This document shows, one piece after another, positions 1 through 7,325 of a stretch of DNA of 64,000 nucleotides; position 1 is the first letter of the stretch, and every line of letters starts with the position of its first letter. Source of the stretch: Candidatus Defluviilinea gracilis (GTDB lineage: Bacteria; Chloroflexota; Anaerolineae; Anaerolineales; Villigracilaceae). The notes under the pieces are model-generated. The model saw only the letters and a list, made by a program, of their open reading frames with translations, was not told the origin of the DNA and did not search any database. The translations under genes were made by a program, and so were the position numbers. The stretch is taken from the NCBI GenBank assembly GCA_016716235.1, contig JADJWS010000003.1:248001-312000 (forward strand), written 5' to 3'.

Positions 1-219
1 GCCATGCAAAAGGACTTTGCCCGCGCGCTCTCCTTTATAGGAGCGCGGTATCAAGCCATTGATGCAACGCGCCAGGGTGGTCTTGCCGCACCCGCTCGAC
101 CCGGCAATTAACAGCATTTCGCCGGGTTTCAGATCGAATGAAATATGGTCGATCGCCTTTTCCGGGCGGGTCCGATATTGAAAGGATAAATTCTCGATCA
201 CCAGTGGAGATTGACTCAT
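1..219 (-). CDS. ABC/ECF transporter ATP-binding protein, N-terminal fragment
   Basis: Only the first 73 residues are inside the window; the gene continues past its left edge. The Walker A motif GSSGCGKTT lies at residues 40-48, preceded by the usual beta strands of an ABC ATPase domain. The ATPase would hydrolyse ATP on the cytoplasmic face of a transporter. The Walker A context (CINGLIP following the motif) resembles energy-coupling-factor (EcfA/CbiO) ATPases more than exporters, but too little is visible to be sure. It begins 8 bases after the stop of the SAM hydrolase gene, so both are probably on one transcript. DUF62 proteins next to ECF-type transporters fit a role tied to uptake of a vitamin-like substrate (inference). 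Confidence 0.8.
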   Translation of the reverse strand, partial: MSQSPLVIENLSFQYRTRPEKAIDHISFDLKPGEMLLIAGSSGCGKTTLARCINGLIPRSYKGERAGKVLLHG

Positions 220-227
220 CGCATCAC

Positions 228-1025
228 CTAATACGTTACCATAATTTTTTCGCCAAGTTTTATGCCGAGGGCGCGTTCCGCGCTGCCATGTACCACAGAA
301 ATGAGCAAGGCGCCTGAGATGCCCATCAAAGCGATCGCTTCGCCTGCCGGTCTATCGCCAAACGTATTCACCATGCCTTTGATCTCAATATCCAATACTT
401 TGACTGTAATGGATTCTTTCCGTTCCAGCGCGGTATCCAGATGCTCGGCGTGAATGTTGGTCGAGATATTTCCGAAATTGTCGATGTAAATCGCCTCGCC
501 TTGCCAGCCATGTTCTGTGCGGAAGGGTTTGGGCAGGTCAATCCGTACCGGGTCATTCAACGGCGTTCCCAAGTCGCCAATCGGCACTCCGTTTGCCAGG
601 TGGGCGGCGATTGGGGAGAAGATATCGCGCCCATGGAACACAAAACTGATGACCGGCAGCCAATATCGAATCCGATTCAGTTCCACAAATTTGGTTTTCC
701 AGCCGGAATCTTCTGCGCGATCCAGCAAACCGGAGATGACGCCGTTGTCGGGTCCCACGTAGAACCAGTCGCCGATCTGCGCCGCCATTGGTCGGCGTTT
801 TGTGCCAACGCCTGGGTCGACCGCAACCAAGTGGATCGAACCCTTGGGAAAGGATGGAACGGAACGCTCCAAAATATACGCGGCTTCGTGGATATTTAGA
901 GCTTGAACCATATGACTCAGGTCAGAGATTTGCGCTGTCGGGCACATGCCCCAGATCACGCCTTTCATCACTCCCACCGTGCCGTCTTTGATTCCATAGT
1001 CGGTCATCAGGCTGATAACTGTCAA
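228..1025 (-). CDS. SAM hydrolase / SAM-dependent halogenase family protein (DUF62)
   Basis: 265 residues, the usual length of the DUF62 (SAM hydroxide adenosyltransferase) family, which splits S-adenosylmethionine into adenosine and methionine using water. Family signatures are present in order: TDYG near residue 8, VDPGVGTKRR at 69-78, GPDNG at 91-95 and NFGNIST near 185. The chosen start is a TTG because a good ribosome-binding sequence (GGGAGAG) lies 5-8 bases before it; an ATG six codons later is the alternative. The next gene on the strand is an ABC/ECF ATPase 8 bases downstream, suggesting co-transcription. Whether this member is a hydrolase rather than a fluorinase/chlorinase is inferred from its being the common type. 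Confidence 0.9.
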   Translation of the reverse strand: MTVISLMTDYGIKDGTVGVMKGVIWGMCPTAQISDLSHMVQALNIHEAAYILERSVPSFPKGSIHLVAVDPGVGTKRRPMAAQIGDWFYVGPDNGVISGLLDRAEDSGWKTKFVELNRIRYWLPVISFVFHGRDIFSPIAAHLANGVPIGDLGTPLNDPVRIDLPKPFRTEHGWQGEAIYIDNFGNISTNIHAEHLDTALERKESITVKVLDIEIKGMVNTFGDRPAGEAIALMGISGALLISVVHGSAERALGIKLGEKIMVTY

Positions 1026-1460
1026 CGGTCTCTCCCAGGAGATTGTCAGGACTTACGCAGTTGGCGGGCAGTTGTACTGCCGCCGCCGCAGTGCTGGTTG
1101 TAAGTCCTACGATTATAAAACATTGTAGATGCCGAAACGCCTCGAGTATGCGACCATGGCTTTCATACAGTCGCAGTGAGCAATCTCTTTGGACACAGAT
1201 CGCACGGATGTCATGGATTTTCCCCGGAATCAACGGAAGAAAATCCGTCTACTCCGCGAAACTTGCGCTGAGCCTGTCGGGATATCCGGTACAAAAATGG
1301 GCGCAAGTTAACTTGAAAAAGACTCAGTGTACTGATTATAAGCAATGTTGTATACTTTGATTACAGATTTGGGCTCATGGAATCAATGAGAAAATCTGGA
1401 GCAGCCGATTTCAAATCGTCGAGATTGGCGGCGTTATACATCCCTGGAAAAGGAGAAACC
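1026..1460. other. Gene-free stretch between the DUF62 and ferritin genes
   Basis: No convincing gene is seen in these 435 bases; short open frames here have no recognisable family or start site. The stretch holds a shortened copy of the dispersed inverted-repeat element at 1048-1108. Around 1190-1260 there is degraded palindromic text (cacagatcgcacggat with a partly complementary gaaaatccgt) of a kind seen in other gaps of this window. Weak promoter-like boxes (TATAAG near 1337 and TATACT near 1350) precede the ferritin gene, but neither has a convincing -35 partner. Confidence 0.5.
1048..1108 (+). repeat. Dispersed inverted-repeat element, copy 1 (shortened)
   Basis: Starts AGGACTTACGCAGTTGGCGG and ends GTAAGTCCT. 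The first 45 or so bases are identical to the full copy at 60837-60918, but about 21 bases of the right half are missing and the right inverted repeat is decayed. It is in the same orientation as that copy. Confidence 0.85.
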
Positions 1461-1955
1461 ATGTTAATCAGTCCTGAATTGGCGAAAGCCATCAACGCCC
1501 AGATCGGCAACGAGTTCGGCGCGAGTATGCAATATTTGAGTATTGCGAGTCACTTCCACGCGCAGAAACTGACGCTGTTGTCAAAATTGTTTTTCGAACA
1601 GGCGGAAGAGGAAAAAACGCACGCGATGAAATTCGTGCATTACATCCTCGACACGCAGGCGGAATTGCAAATCCCTGCCATTGCATCGCCGAAACCGAAG
1701 TTCGCCTCTGCTGAGGAAGCAGTGAAAGCCGCGCTGGCGTGGGAAACAGAAGTGACCGAGCAGATCAAAGCCCTCATGGACATGGCGGTTTCGCAAAACG
1801 ATTATCTGGCGCAGAACTTCCTGCAATGGTTCATTGACGAGCAATTGGAAGAGATCAACAAAATGGATCAGTTATTGAGTGTGATCCAACGCGCGGGCGA
1901 GAAAAACCTGCTCATGGTGGAAGCGTATCTGGTTCACATGGAGAAAGCAGGGTAA
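1461..1955 (+). CDS. ftnA: Ferritin (iron-storage, FtnA type)
   Basis: 164 residues, the normal length of bacterial non-haem ferritin. The diiron ferroxidase ligands are visible: Glu18 in NEFGA, then EEEKTH with Glu51 and His54, and later Glu residues in the third and fourth helices. It oxidises Fe(II) and stores iron as a mineral inside a 24-subunit cytoplasmic shell. The ATG at 1461 was chosen because AAGGAG lies 5-10 bases upstream and the protein then starts like other ferritins; an upstream ATG at 1377 would add an unrelated tail. It is a single gene, closed by a strong terminator shared with the convergent gene on the other strand. Confidence 0.95.
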   Translation: MLISPELAKAINAQIGNEFGASMQYLSIASHFHAQKLTLLSKLFFEQAEEEKTHAMKFVHYILDTQAELQIPAIASPKPKFASAEEAVKAALAWETEVTEQIKALMDMAVSQNDYLAQNFLQWFIDEQLEEINKMDQLLSVIQRAGEKNLLMVEAYLVHMEKAG

Positions 1956-1960
1956 CTAAA

Positions 1961-2000
1961 AAAGAGACCGTCACCTTGAAGATGACGGTCTCTCTTTTTC
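1961..2000. terminator. Bidirectional rho-independent terminator
   Basis: An 11-bp perfect stem (AGAGACCGTCA paired with TGACGGTCTCT) closes a 9-base loop. A-rich sequence lies before it and a run of T after it, so it can stop the ferritin transcript and also the convergent thioredoxin-like transcript. Confidence 0.9.
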
Positions 2001-2535
2001 ATTGTACATATTGAGCGAATAGCGCCTCAAAATCTTCTTCTGAGGTAAAGCCAACCCATTTTTTCAAAACGATCCCAGCGGGGTCGAGAAAATAGACTTC
2101 GGGTTGGTAGTAAAAGCCCAACGCTTGTTGAAAACCATGTGTGTTGGGGTCGTCGGCGTCGAGATAGGTGAACTTGATCCTGCCGAAATATTCCGCTTCA
2201 AGCCCATGAACCATGGGCGCCATGGCGCGGCAGGTACTTCAGGTAAAGCGAAAAAACTCGACAAATTGATATTCGCCCGAAGCCAGCGACACTGTGGCTG
2301 GATCGGTGGCGTGGAGTTCGGGCCCGCGCGAAGTGGCAATGGGCAAAACAGCCTGGGTCGGCGCTTCGTTGGCGACGGGAGGCTGGGTTGCGCTACCCTC
2401 GGCAATGATCGCCGGGGTGGCGGAGGGAAGTTCCACGCTGGGCGGCGCGGCGGAGGGTTGGGTCGCTTGGGCTGGGGAACAAGCCGCAAGAATAACCGCA
2501 ACCAGAAGTAATGGAAGAAAGAGGCGGGTTGTCAT
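1999..2535 (-). CDS. Selenocysteine-containing thioredoxin-fold lipoprotein (in-frame TGA = Sec99)
   Basis: Two same-frame open frames, 2239-2535 and 1999-2238, are separated only by one TGA at 2239-2241. Joined, they give a 178-residue lipoprotein: signal peptide with lipobox LAAC (residues about 15-18), a Pro/Ala/Thr linker, then a thioredoxin domain. The text around the TGA reads FFRFT-TGA-STCRAMAPM, aligning with the thioredoxin consensus FxATWCGPCKxMAP. The TGA thus sits exactly on the first catalytic Cys, giving a Sec-Ser-Thr-Cys redox motif. Downstream homology continues without frame change (YLDADDPNTHGF, PEVYFLDPAG). A SECIS-like hairpin follows 20 bases after the TGA, and selD is in the same window. 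The ATG at 2535 was chosen for its AAGGAG site 8 bases upstream. It would be anchored outside the cytoplasmic membrane and act as a thiol/disulfide or peroxide-reducing enzyme. The alternative is a nonsense-mutated pseudogene, which is unlikely given the exact position. Confidence 0.85.
2202..2218 (-). promoter_or_regulatory. Candidate bacterial SECIS hairpin of the Sec-thioredoxin
   Basis: On the mRNA strand, 20 bases after the TGA, GCCCATG and CATGGGC form a 7-bp perfect stem around a GTT triloop. Bacterial SECIS elements need a stem a short distance after UGA with G near the start of the apical loop, and this matches. A second, weaker palindrome (GCGCCATGGCGC) lies at 2217-2228. Confidence 0.65.
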
Positions 2536-2612
2536 CGGCAACTCCTTTTCTGGGTTGTTCATCTGACAATTTGTACCAGAAAGTCCTTACACAAAGATTA
2601 CAAACGCCATCT

Positions 2613-2641
2613 TTGACGAGTGTCACGTCCTACGCTATACT
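2613..2641 (+). promoter_or_regulatory. Sigma-70-type promoter of the aldehyde dehydrogenase gene
   Basis: TTGACG at 2613-2618 and TATACT at 2636-2641 are separated by exactly 17 bases. Transcription would start near 2648, leaving a leader of about 40 bases with the ribosome-binding site GGAGGA at 2681-2686. Confidence 0.7.
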
Positions 2642-2689
2642 ACGCTCAGTTCCAAACCAAATAACGATCAAACAATTTATGGAGGAAGT

Positions 2690-4345
2690 ATGGCTGGTTT
2701 CAAACTTACCTACGGCACGATGTTCAATCCGCCTGAGGCGCTGCATGAGGGATTCGACAAAGCGGTCGCAAAACTAAAACAAAATCTCGGCAAAGAATAT
2801 GGGATGTTCATTGACGGCAAAGATGTGTTCGCGGATGAAAGGTTCGACGACCACTCGCCCGTCAACACCAGTTGGACGCTGGCGCGTCTGCAAAAGGGTA
2901 ACGCGCTTCACGCCCGCATGGCAATTGAAGCGGCGCGGAAGGCATTCCCCGCATGGAGTCACACACCGTGGCAGAAGCGCGTGGCGTTGGTGCGTAAAGC
3001 GGCGTCGTTGATCGAGAAGCGCATCTTCGAACTCGGCGCGGCGATGGCTCTTGAGGTGGGCAAGAACCGCATGGAGTCTCTTGGCGATGTGCAAGAGACC
3101 GCCGACCTGATGTATTGGCCCGCGCAGATGATGGAGGAAAATAAAGGCTTCATCAAACCGATGGGCAAAGACCCGCTCACAGGATTCGATTCGACGAACG
3201 TCTCTGTGCTTCGCCCGTATGGCGTGTGGCTGGTGATCTCGCCGTTCAACTTCCCGTTCGCGTTGACCGGCGGACCGACCGGCGCGGCGCTTGTGGCAGG
3301 AAACACAGTTGTCATCAAGCCCGCATCAGACACCGCATGGATCGTGCGCTTGTATGTGGAATGTTTGCGCGACGCGGGCATCCCGAACGGCGTGGTCAAC
3401 TTTGTGACCGGCCCCGGCTCGACGGTTGGGCAGGCGTTGGTAGACAGCCCCGACGTTGACGGCGCGACCTTCACCGGCTCGTTCGACGTGGGCATGAAAA
3501 TGTATCGCGATTTTGCGAATCGCAATTACGTCCGCCCGATCGTGCTGGAACTCGGCGGAAAGAATCCCGCCATTGTTTCGCGCAATGCGAATCTCGAAGA
3601 TGCGGCGACCGGCATATATCGCTCGGCGTTCGGTTTGCAAGGGCAAAAATGTTCCGCCGCTTCGCGCATCTTTGTCGAGGAGCCGGTCTACGATGAATTG
3701 CTCGCCAAACTGAAATCAAAAGTGGACTCGCTGGTGATTGGCGACCCAACCGAACGCGCCACCTATATCGGACCTGTGGTCAACCAGAATTCATACAACG
3801 AGTTCAAAAATTTCACCGAGGAAATCAACCAGGCGGGTGGGCGATTCCTGACCGGCGGAAACGTCAAGTCTGGCGGCATGTACGATTATGGCTATTACTG
3901 CGAACCGACCCTCGTCACCAACCTGCCGTTCGAACATCGCTTGTGGAAGCATGAGATGTTCCTGCCGATTGCTACGATCGGCAAGGTGAAGAATCTCGAT
4001 GAAGCGATGGGCATTGCGAACGATGTCAATTACGGTCTCACCGCCGGGTTCTATGGTTCGCCCAAAGAAACTTCGTGGTTCTTCGATAACATCCAAGCCG
4101 GTGTGACGTACGCGAACCGTCCGCAAGGCGCGACAACCGGCGCGTGGCCCGGCTTCCAACCTTTCGGCGGCTGGAAAGGCTCCGGCTCAAGCGGCAAAAA
4201 CGGCGGCGGATACTATTACGCCCAGTTGTATATGCACGAACAGATTCAAACGCTGGTAAAACACGCGGCGGTTAAGAAGGCAAAAGCAACTGCGAAGAGA
4301 AAAGTTGCGAAAAAGAAAGTTGTCAAAAAGAAATCGCGCAAGTAA
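2690..4345 (+). CDS. Aldehyde dehydrogenase, probable 1-pyrroline-5-carboxylate dehydrogenase, with Lys-rich C-terminal tail
   Basis: 551 residues. The aldehyde dehydrogenase fold is complete: SPFNFPF at 184-190, catalytic Glu287 in ELGGK and catalytic Cys321 in GQKCSAASR. Overall organisation matches the L-glutamate-gamma-semialdehyde (P5C) dehydrogenase group, which makes glutamate from proline breakdown with NAD+; substrate assignment is by family resemblance. The last 26 residues (526-551) are a tail of 12 Lys and 2 Arg in an AKKKVVKKK-like pattern, as in histone H1 or HU tails, and are not part of the enzyme fold. A clear promoter and GGAGG site precede the ATG. It stands alone, with a palindromic spacer behind it. 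Confidence 0.9.
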   Translation: MAGFKLTYGTMFNPPEALHEGFDKAVAKLKQNLGKEYGMFIDGKDVFADERFDDHSPVNTSWTLARLQKGNALHARMAIEAARKAFPAWSHTPWQKRVALVRKAASLIEKRIFELGAAMALEVGKNRMESLGDVQETADLMYWPAQMMEENKGFIKPMGKDPLTGFDSTNVSVLRPYGVWLVISPFNFPFALTGGPTGAALVAGNTVVIKPASDTAWIVRLYVECLRDAGIPNGVVNFVTGPGSTVGQALVDSPDVDGATFTGSFDVGMKMYRDFANRNYVRPIVLELGGKNPAIVSRNANLEDAATGIYRSAFGLQGQKCSAASRIFVEEPVYDELLAKLKSKVDSLVIGDPTERATYIGPVVNQNSYNEFKNFTEEINQAGGRFLTGGNVKSGGMYDYGYYCEPTLVTNLPFEHRLWKHEMFLPIATIGKVKNLDEAMGIANDVNYGLTAGFYGSPKETSWFFDNIQAGVTYANRPQGATTGAWPGFQPFGGWKGSGSSGKNGGGYYYAQLYMHEQIQTLVKHAAVKKAKATAKRKVAKKKVVKKKSRK

Positions 4346-4381
4346 GAACGATCCACGCCTTACTTTCTTGAACCGCTAAGC

Positions 4382-4436
4382 CCGCCAAGGGCGCCAAGTT
4401 TTAATTCTTTCTTTGCGTTCTTGGCGCTCTTGGCGG
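4382..4436. repeat. Intergenic inverted repeat (CCGCCAAG family)
   Basis: CCGCCAAGGGCGCCAAG pairs with CTTGGCGCTCTTGGCGG with one mismatch. Diverged relatives with AAAGAA and GCGGTAAA words lie near 11440-11500 and 21475-21535. It may act as a weak terminator behind the dehydrogenase gene. Confidence 0.6.
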
Positions 4437-4490
4437 TAAATTTTGAAACCCGTCCGCCCTCAAACCCTTTCAGGGAGAGAGGAATTGCTT

Positions 4491-5249
4491 ATGCCTTGGA
4501 ATCCCGATCAGTATCACAAGTTTCAAACTGAACGCGCCGCGCCGTTTTACGACCTGCTCGCGCTCGTGGATGCGCGCCCGAATCTCAAAGCAATTGATCT
4601 GGGATGCGGCACCGGCGAGTTGACGAGTCAACTGGCAGACCGGCTTCCCAACTCCGATGTGACCGGGTTGGACTCATCGCCGCAAATGCTCGACAAAGCC
4701 GCTTCTTTCGCGCGGGGCGGGCTGGTTTTCCAAGCGGGAGATTTATCCGCCCTTTCTGGCGACTGGGATTTGATCTTCAGCAACGCCGCGTTACAGTGGA
4801 GCGCGAATCATGCCGCGTTGATTCCGCAGTTGTTCGCGCGGCTCAACCCCGGCGGACAGATCGCCATTCAAGCGCCGTCGAATCACAATCACATCTCGCA
4901 TCAAATCTATCGTGAAACGGCCGATGAAGAAAAGTTCAAATCCATCTTGCAGGGATTTCAACGCATCGCCCCCGTGCTGACCATTGACGAGTACGCTCAA
5001 ATCCTGTTCGATTGCGGCGCGGAAAAAATCGTCGTGTTCGAAAAGATATACGCCCATGTGTTGGAAGACGCGGACGCCGTCGTCGAATGGATCTCCGGCA
5101 CCGCGCTCGTCCCCTATTTTGAACGGCTGGGTGAACACAAAAATGAATTTATAAACTCGATCCGCGAGAAGATGCGCGCGGCAATGCCGGGTAGTCCCGT
5201 GTTTTACCCGTTTCGCAGGATTTTATTTTCTGCAAGAAAGCCGTTCTAG
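4491..5249 (+). CDS. Class I SAM-dependent methyltransferase, trans-aconitate 2-methyltransferase-like
   Basis: 252 residues. The SAM-binding motif I DLGCGTGEL is at about 36-44, followed by the acidic strand end GLDSS and motif IV-like DLIFSNAALQW, wording typical of trans-aconitate methyltransferase (Tam). Tam methylates trans-aconitate, a by-product of the citric acid cycle; the exact substrate here is inferred. The ATG at 4491 is preceded by GAGAGAGG at a suitable distance; an upstream start at 4443 lies inside a repeat and is less likely. The next gene starts 2 bases after its stop, so it leads a plus-strand operon running to 8224. Confidence 0.8.
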   Translation: MPWNPDQYHKFQTERAAPFYDLLALVDARPNLKAIDLGCGTGELTSQLADRLPNSDVTGLDSSPQMLDKAASFARGGLVFQAGDLSALSGDWDLIFSNAALQWSANHAALIPQLFARLNPGGQIAIQAPSNHNHISHQIYRETADEEKFKSILQGFQRIAPVLTIDEYAQILFDCGAEKIVVFEKIYAHVLEDADAVVEWISGTALVPYFERLGEHKNEFINSIREKMRAAMPGSPVFYPFRRILFSARKPF

Positions 5250-5251
5250 CG

Positions 5252-5506
5252 ATGGGCGAGCCTGAGAATTACAACCGCAAGGAACTCATCCACCGGATCG
5301 GCACGTTTTTCCTCATGATCGCGGTGGGGATGCTGGTCTATTTCATCCTGTCCGACAGCGTCGGTCAACCTCGCTTCGATCTGTTTTGCCTGGGCGTGCT
5401 CGTGGCTGGGATCGGGTTTTTGTTTCGTTCACAACTCAAGCGCCCATCCCCTTCCAGCGGACGATTCGGCTGGATGAAGCGCTTCTTGAAAGGTAAAGAG
5501 GAATGA
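5252..5506 (+). CDS. Small two-helix membrane protein, unknown function
   Basis: 84 residues, no family recognised. Two hydrophobic segments (about residues 17-34 and 43-58) are joined by a short polar turn, and the C-terminus is basic (KRFLKGKEE), probably cytoplasmic. Its start is 2 bases after the methyltransferase stop and its stop overlaps the next ATG (ATGA), so it is translationally coupled to the CoA-transferase genes. That coupling is the main reason to believe it is real. Confidence 0.7.
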   Translation: MGEPENYNRKELIHRIGTFFLMIAVGMLVYFILSDSVGQPRFDLFCLGVLVAGIGFLFRSQLKRPSPSSGRFGWMKRFLKGKEE

Positions 5507-6405
5507 CAAAAGTACTTCCGCTATCCGATGCCATCGCAAAATTCGTAAACGACGGCGACACCGTGTATGCCGCCGGGTTTACACATCTTATCCCGTTCGC
5601 CGCAGGGCACGAGATCATTCGGCAGGGAAAAAAGAATCTCACTCTCGCCCGCGCCACGCCAGACTTGATCTACGACCAAATGGTCGCGGCGGGATGCGCA
5701 AAGAAAGTCATTTTCTCGTACATGGGAAATCCCGGCGTTGGGTCGCTTCGCATTGTGCGTTCGGCGATCGAGCAGGGAAAACTCGAATGGGAGGAATACT
5801 CGCACTTCGGGATGATCACACGCTTGCAAGCCGGGGCGGCTGGCTTGCCCTTCCTGCCGATGAATCAAACCGGCGCGGCTGACCTTGAAAAAGCGAACCC
5901 AAATATCAAACGCATCGCCGATCCATTCGGCGGAAAGGATGTGATCGTTGTGCCTGCTTTGAAACCCGATGTAGCCATCGTCCACGTCCAGCGCGCAGAC
6001 GCGAACGGCAACGCGCACTTGTGGGGAATCATCGGTGAGCAGAAGGAAGCCGCGTTCGCCGCGAAGAAAGTCATCGTCACCGCCGAGGAGATCGTGGACG
6101 AATCCGTCATCCGCTCCGACCCGAACCGCACGATGATCTCCGAGATCGTCGTCAGCGCGGTGTGCCACGTGCCGTTTGCGTGCCATCCCAGTTACGCGCA
6201 GGGATATTATGACCGCGACAACGAGTTTTATCTCGCGTGGGATAAGGTCAGCGAATCGGCTGAATACACCAAACAATATTTGGATGATTGGGTGTACGGC
6301 GTAAATGATCGAAACGAATATTGGCAAAAACTCGGCGCGGAGACTCACAAGCGATTGGAAGTTCCAGACTTGATGAGCGAGCCAATCAATTATGGGAAGT
6401 ATTGA
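5503..6405 (+). CDS. CoA transferase, subunit A
   Basis: 300 residues with the CoA-transferase family I fold: the early GDTVYAAGF glycine loop, then GCAKKVIFSYMGN and VHVQRADANGNAHLWG, typical of the alpha subunit of glutaconate CoA-transferase/IpdA-like enzymes. Together with the beta subunit encoded just downstream it should move CoA between acyl acids, or hydrolyse a ring in sterol-type degradation if IpdAB-like; the substrate cannot be read from sequence. It overlaps the preceding small membrane protein by 4 bases and is separated from its partner by a 140-base gap holding a repeat. Confidence 0.88.
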   Translation: MTKVLPLSDAIAKFVNDGDTVYAAGFTHLIPFAAGHEIIRQGKKNLTLARATPDLIYDQMVAAGCAKKVIFSYMGNPGVGSLRIVRSAIEQGKLEWEEYSHFGMITRLQAGAAGLPFLPMNQTGAADLEKANPNIKRIADPFGGKDVIVVPALKPDVAIVHVQRADANGNAHLWGIIGEQKEAAFAAKKVIVTAEEIVDESVIRSDPNRTMISEIVVSAVCHVPFACHPSYAQGYYDRDNEFYLAWDKVSESAEYTKQYLDDWVYGVNDRNEYWQKLGAETHKRLEVPDLMSEPINYGKY

Positions 6406-6461
6406 GTAAACAGGTAGACACGGAAACAGGTAAACACGTAGACAGGCATTCATTTTCACCA

Positions 6462-6531
6462 TGTCATGCTGAGCGTAGCGAAGCATCTCTACCACGATAG
6501 TAGAGACCCTTCGCTGCCGCTCAGGGTGACA
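6462..6531. repeat. Palindromic repeat TGTCATGCTGAGCG family, copy A
   Basis: Left arm TGTCATGCTGAGCGTAGCG and right arm CGCTGCCGCTCAGGGTGACA form a long imperfect inverted repeat. The second copy is at 33742-33810. The repeat lies between the two CoA-transferase subunit genes and its last base gives a false upstream ATG at 6531. Confidence 0.85.
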
Positions 6532-6545
6532 TGCCAGAGATAACC

Positions 6546-7325
6546 ATGAGCGAAATAAAATATTCATCATCCGAATTAATGATCATCAACGCCGCGCGGT
6601 TGTTGCGCGATGGCGATGTTGTATTTGTCGGTGTTGGTCAACCGAATCTCGCGTGCAACCTTGCCAAGCGCACTCATGCGCCGAACCTCGTGATGATCTA
6701 TGAAGCGGGCGTGATCGGCGCGGAGCCTGCGCGACTGCCGCTGTCCATCGGCGACCCAACCCTCGTGAGCGGCGCGTTATCTGTGGTGAGCATGTACGAC
6801 ATTTTCACCAACTACCTCCAACGCGGCAACGTGGACGTCGGCTTCATGGGCGGCGCGCAAATTGATAAATTCGGCAACATCAACGCCACCGTCATCGGCG
6901 GATACGAAAATCCAAAAGTGCGTTTGCCCGGCTCGGGCGGCTCGCAAGAGATCGCGGCGTGGGCGAACCGCTGTTACATCATGACCCCGCATCAAAAACG
7001 CCGCTTCCCCGAAAAAGTGGAATTCATGACCTCGGCTGGATTCATCGGCGGGCGCAGCGACCGCGAGAAAGCCGGTCTGCGCGGCGGCGGGATGCTCGCC
7101 GTCGTCACCGACATCGGCATCCTGGAACCGGACGAATCAGGCGAGATGATCCTCACGCAATTGCACCCAGGCAAAACGTTGGAAGAAGCGAGAGCGAACA
7201 CCGGCTGGGATTTGAAGTCCGCTTCGCTCGTCGGGACGACTGATCCAGTCACCGCGAACGAACTCCGCATCCTGCGCGACGAACTCGACCCGACCGGTAT
7301 CTACCTGAAAGGCGCAAGCGCATGA
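6546..7325 (+). CDS. CoA transferase, subunit B
   Basis: 259 residues, beta subunit of a family I CoA transferase. The glycine loop VFVGVGQPNLA is followed by IYEAGVIGAEP near residue 52; the Glu there (about 53) is in the place of the catalytic glutamate of this family. GGYENPKVRLPGSGG and the closing LHPGKTLEE region also fit. The ATG at 6546 is preferred over 6531 because the earlier one belongs to the repeat. It overlaps the next gene by ATGA. It should form a heterotetramer with subunit A (5503-6405). Confidence 0.88.
   Translation: MSEIKYSSSELMIINAARLLRDGDVVFVGVGQPNLACNLAKRTHAPNLVMIYEAGVIGAEPARLPLSIGDPTLVSGALSVVSMYDIFTNYLQRGNVDVGFMGGAQIDKFGNINATVIGGYENPKVRLPGSGGSQEIAAWANRCYIMTPHQKRRFPEKVEFMTSAGFIGGRSDREKAGLRGGGMLAVVTDIGILEPDESGEMILTQLHPGKTLEEARANTGWDLKSASLVGTTDPVTANELRILRDELDPTGIYLKGASA

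Noticed and set aside
2239..2562. Two separate genes or a nonsense-mutated pseudogene instead of a selenoprotein
   Set aside because: Both halves are in one frame, belong to one thioredoxin domain, and the TGA sits exactly on the catalytic Cys with a SECIS-like hairpin after it. SelD is encoded in the same window and has the same feature.
6531..6545. Start of CoA-transferase subunit B at 6531
   Set aside because: This ATG is formed by the last bases of the palindromic repeat; the ATG at 6546 has a better upstream signal and the family N-terminus.
5521..6570. A 349-residue open frame on the minus strand opposite the CoA-transferase A gene
   Set aside because: No family wording, no start signal, and it mirrors the codons of a clear enzyme gene. 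Long antisense frames are common here because of GC-rich third positions.
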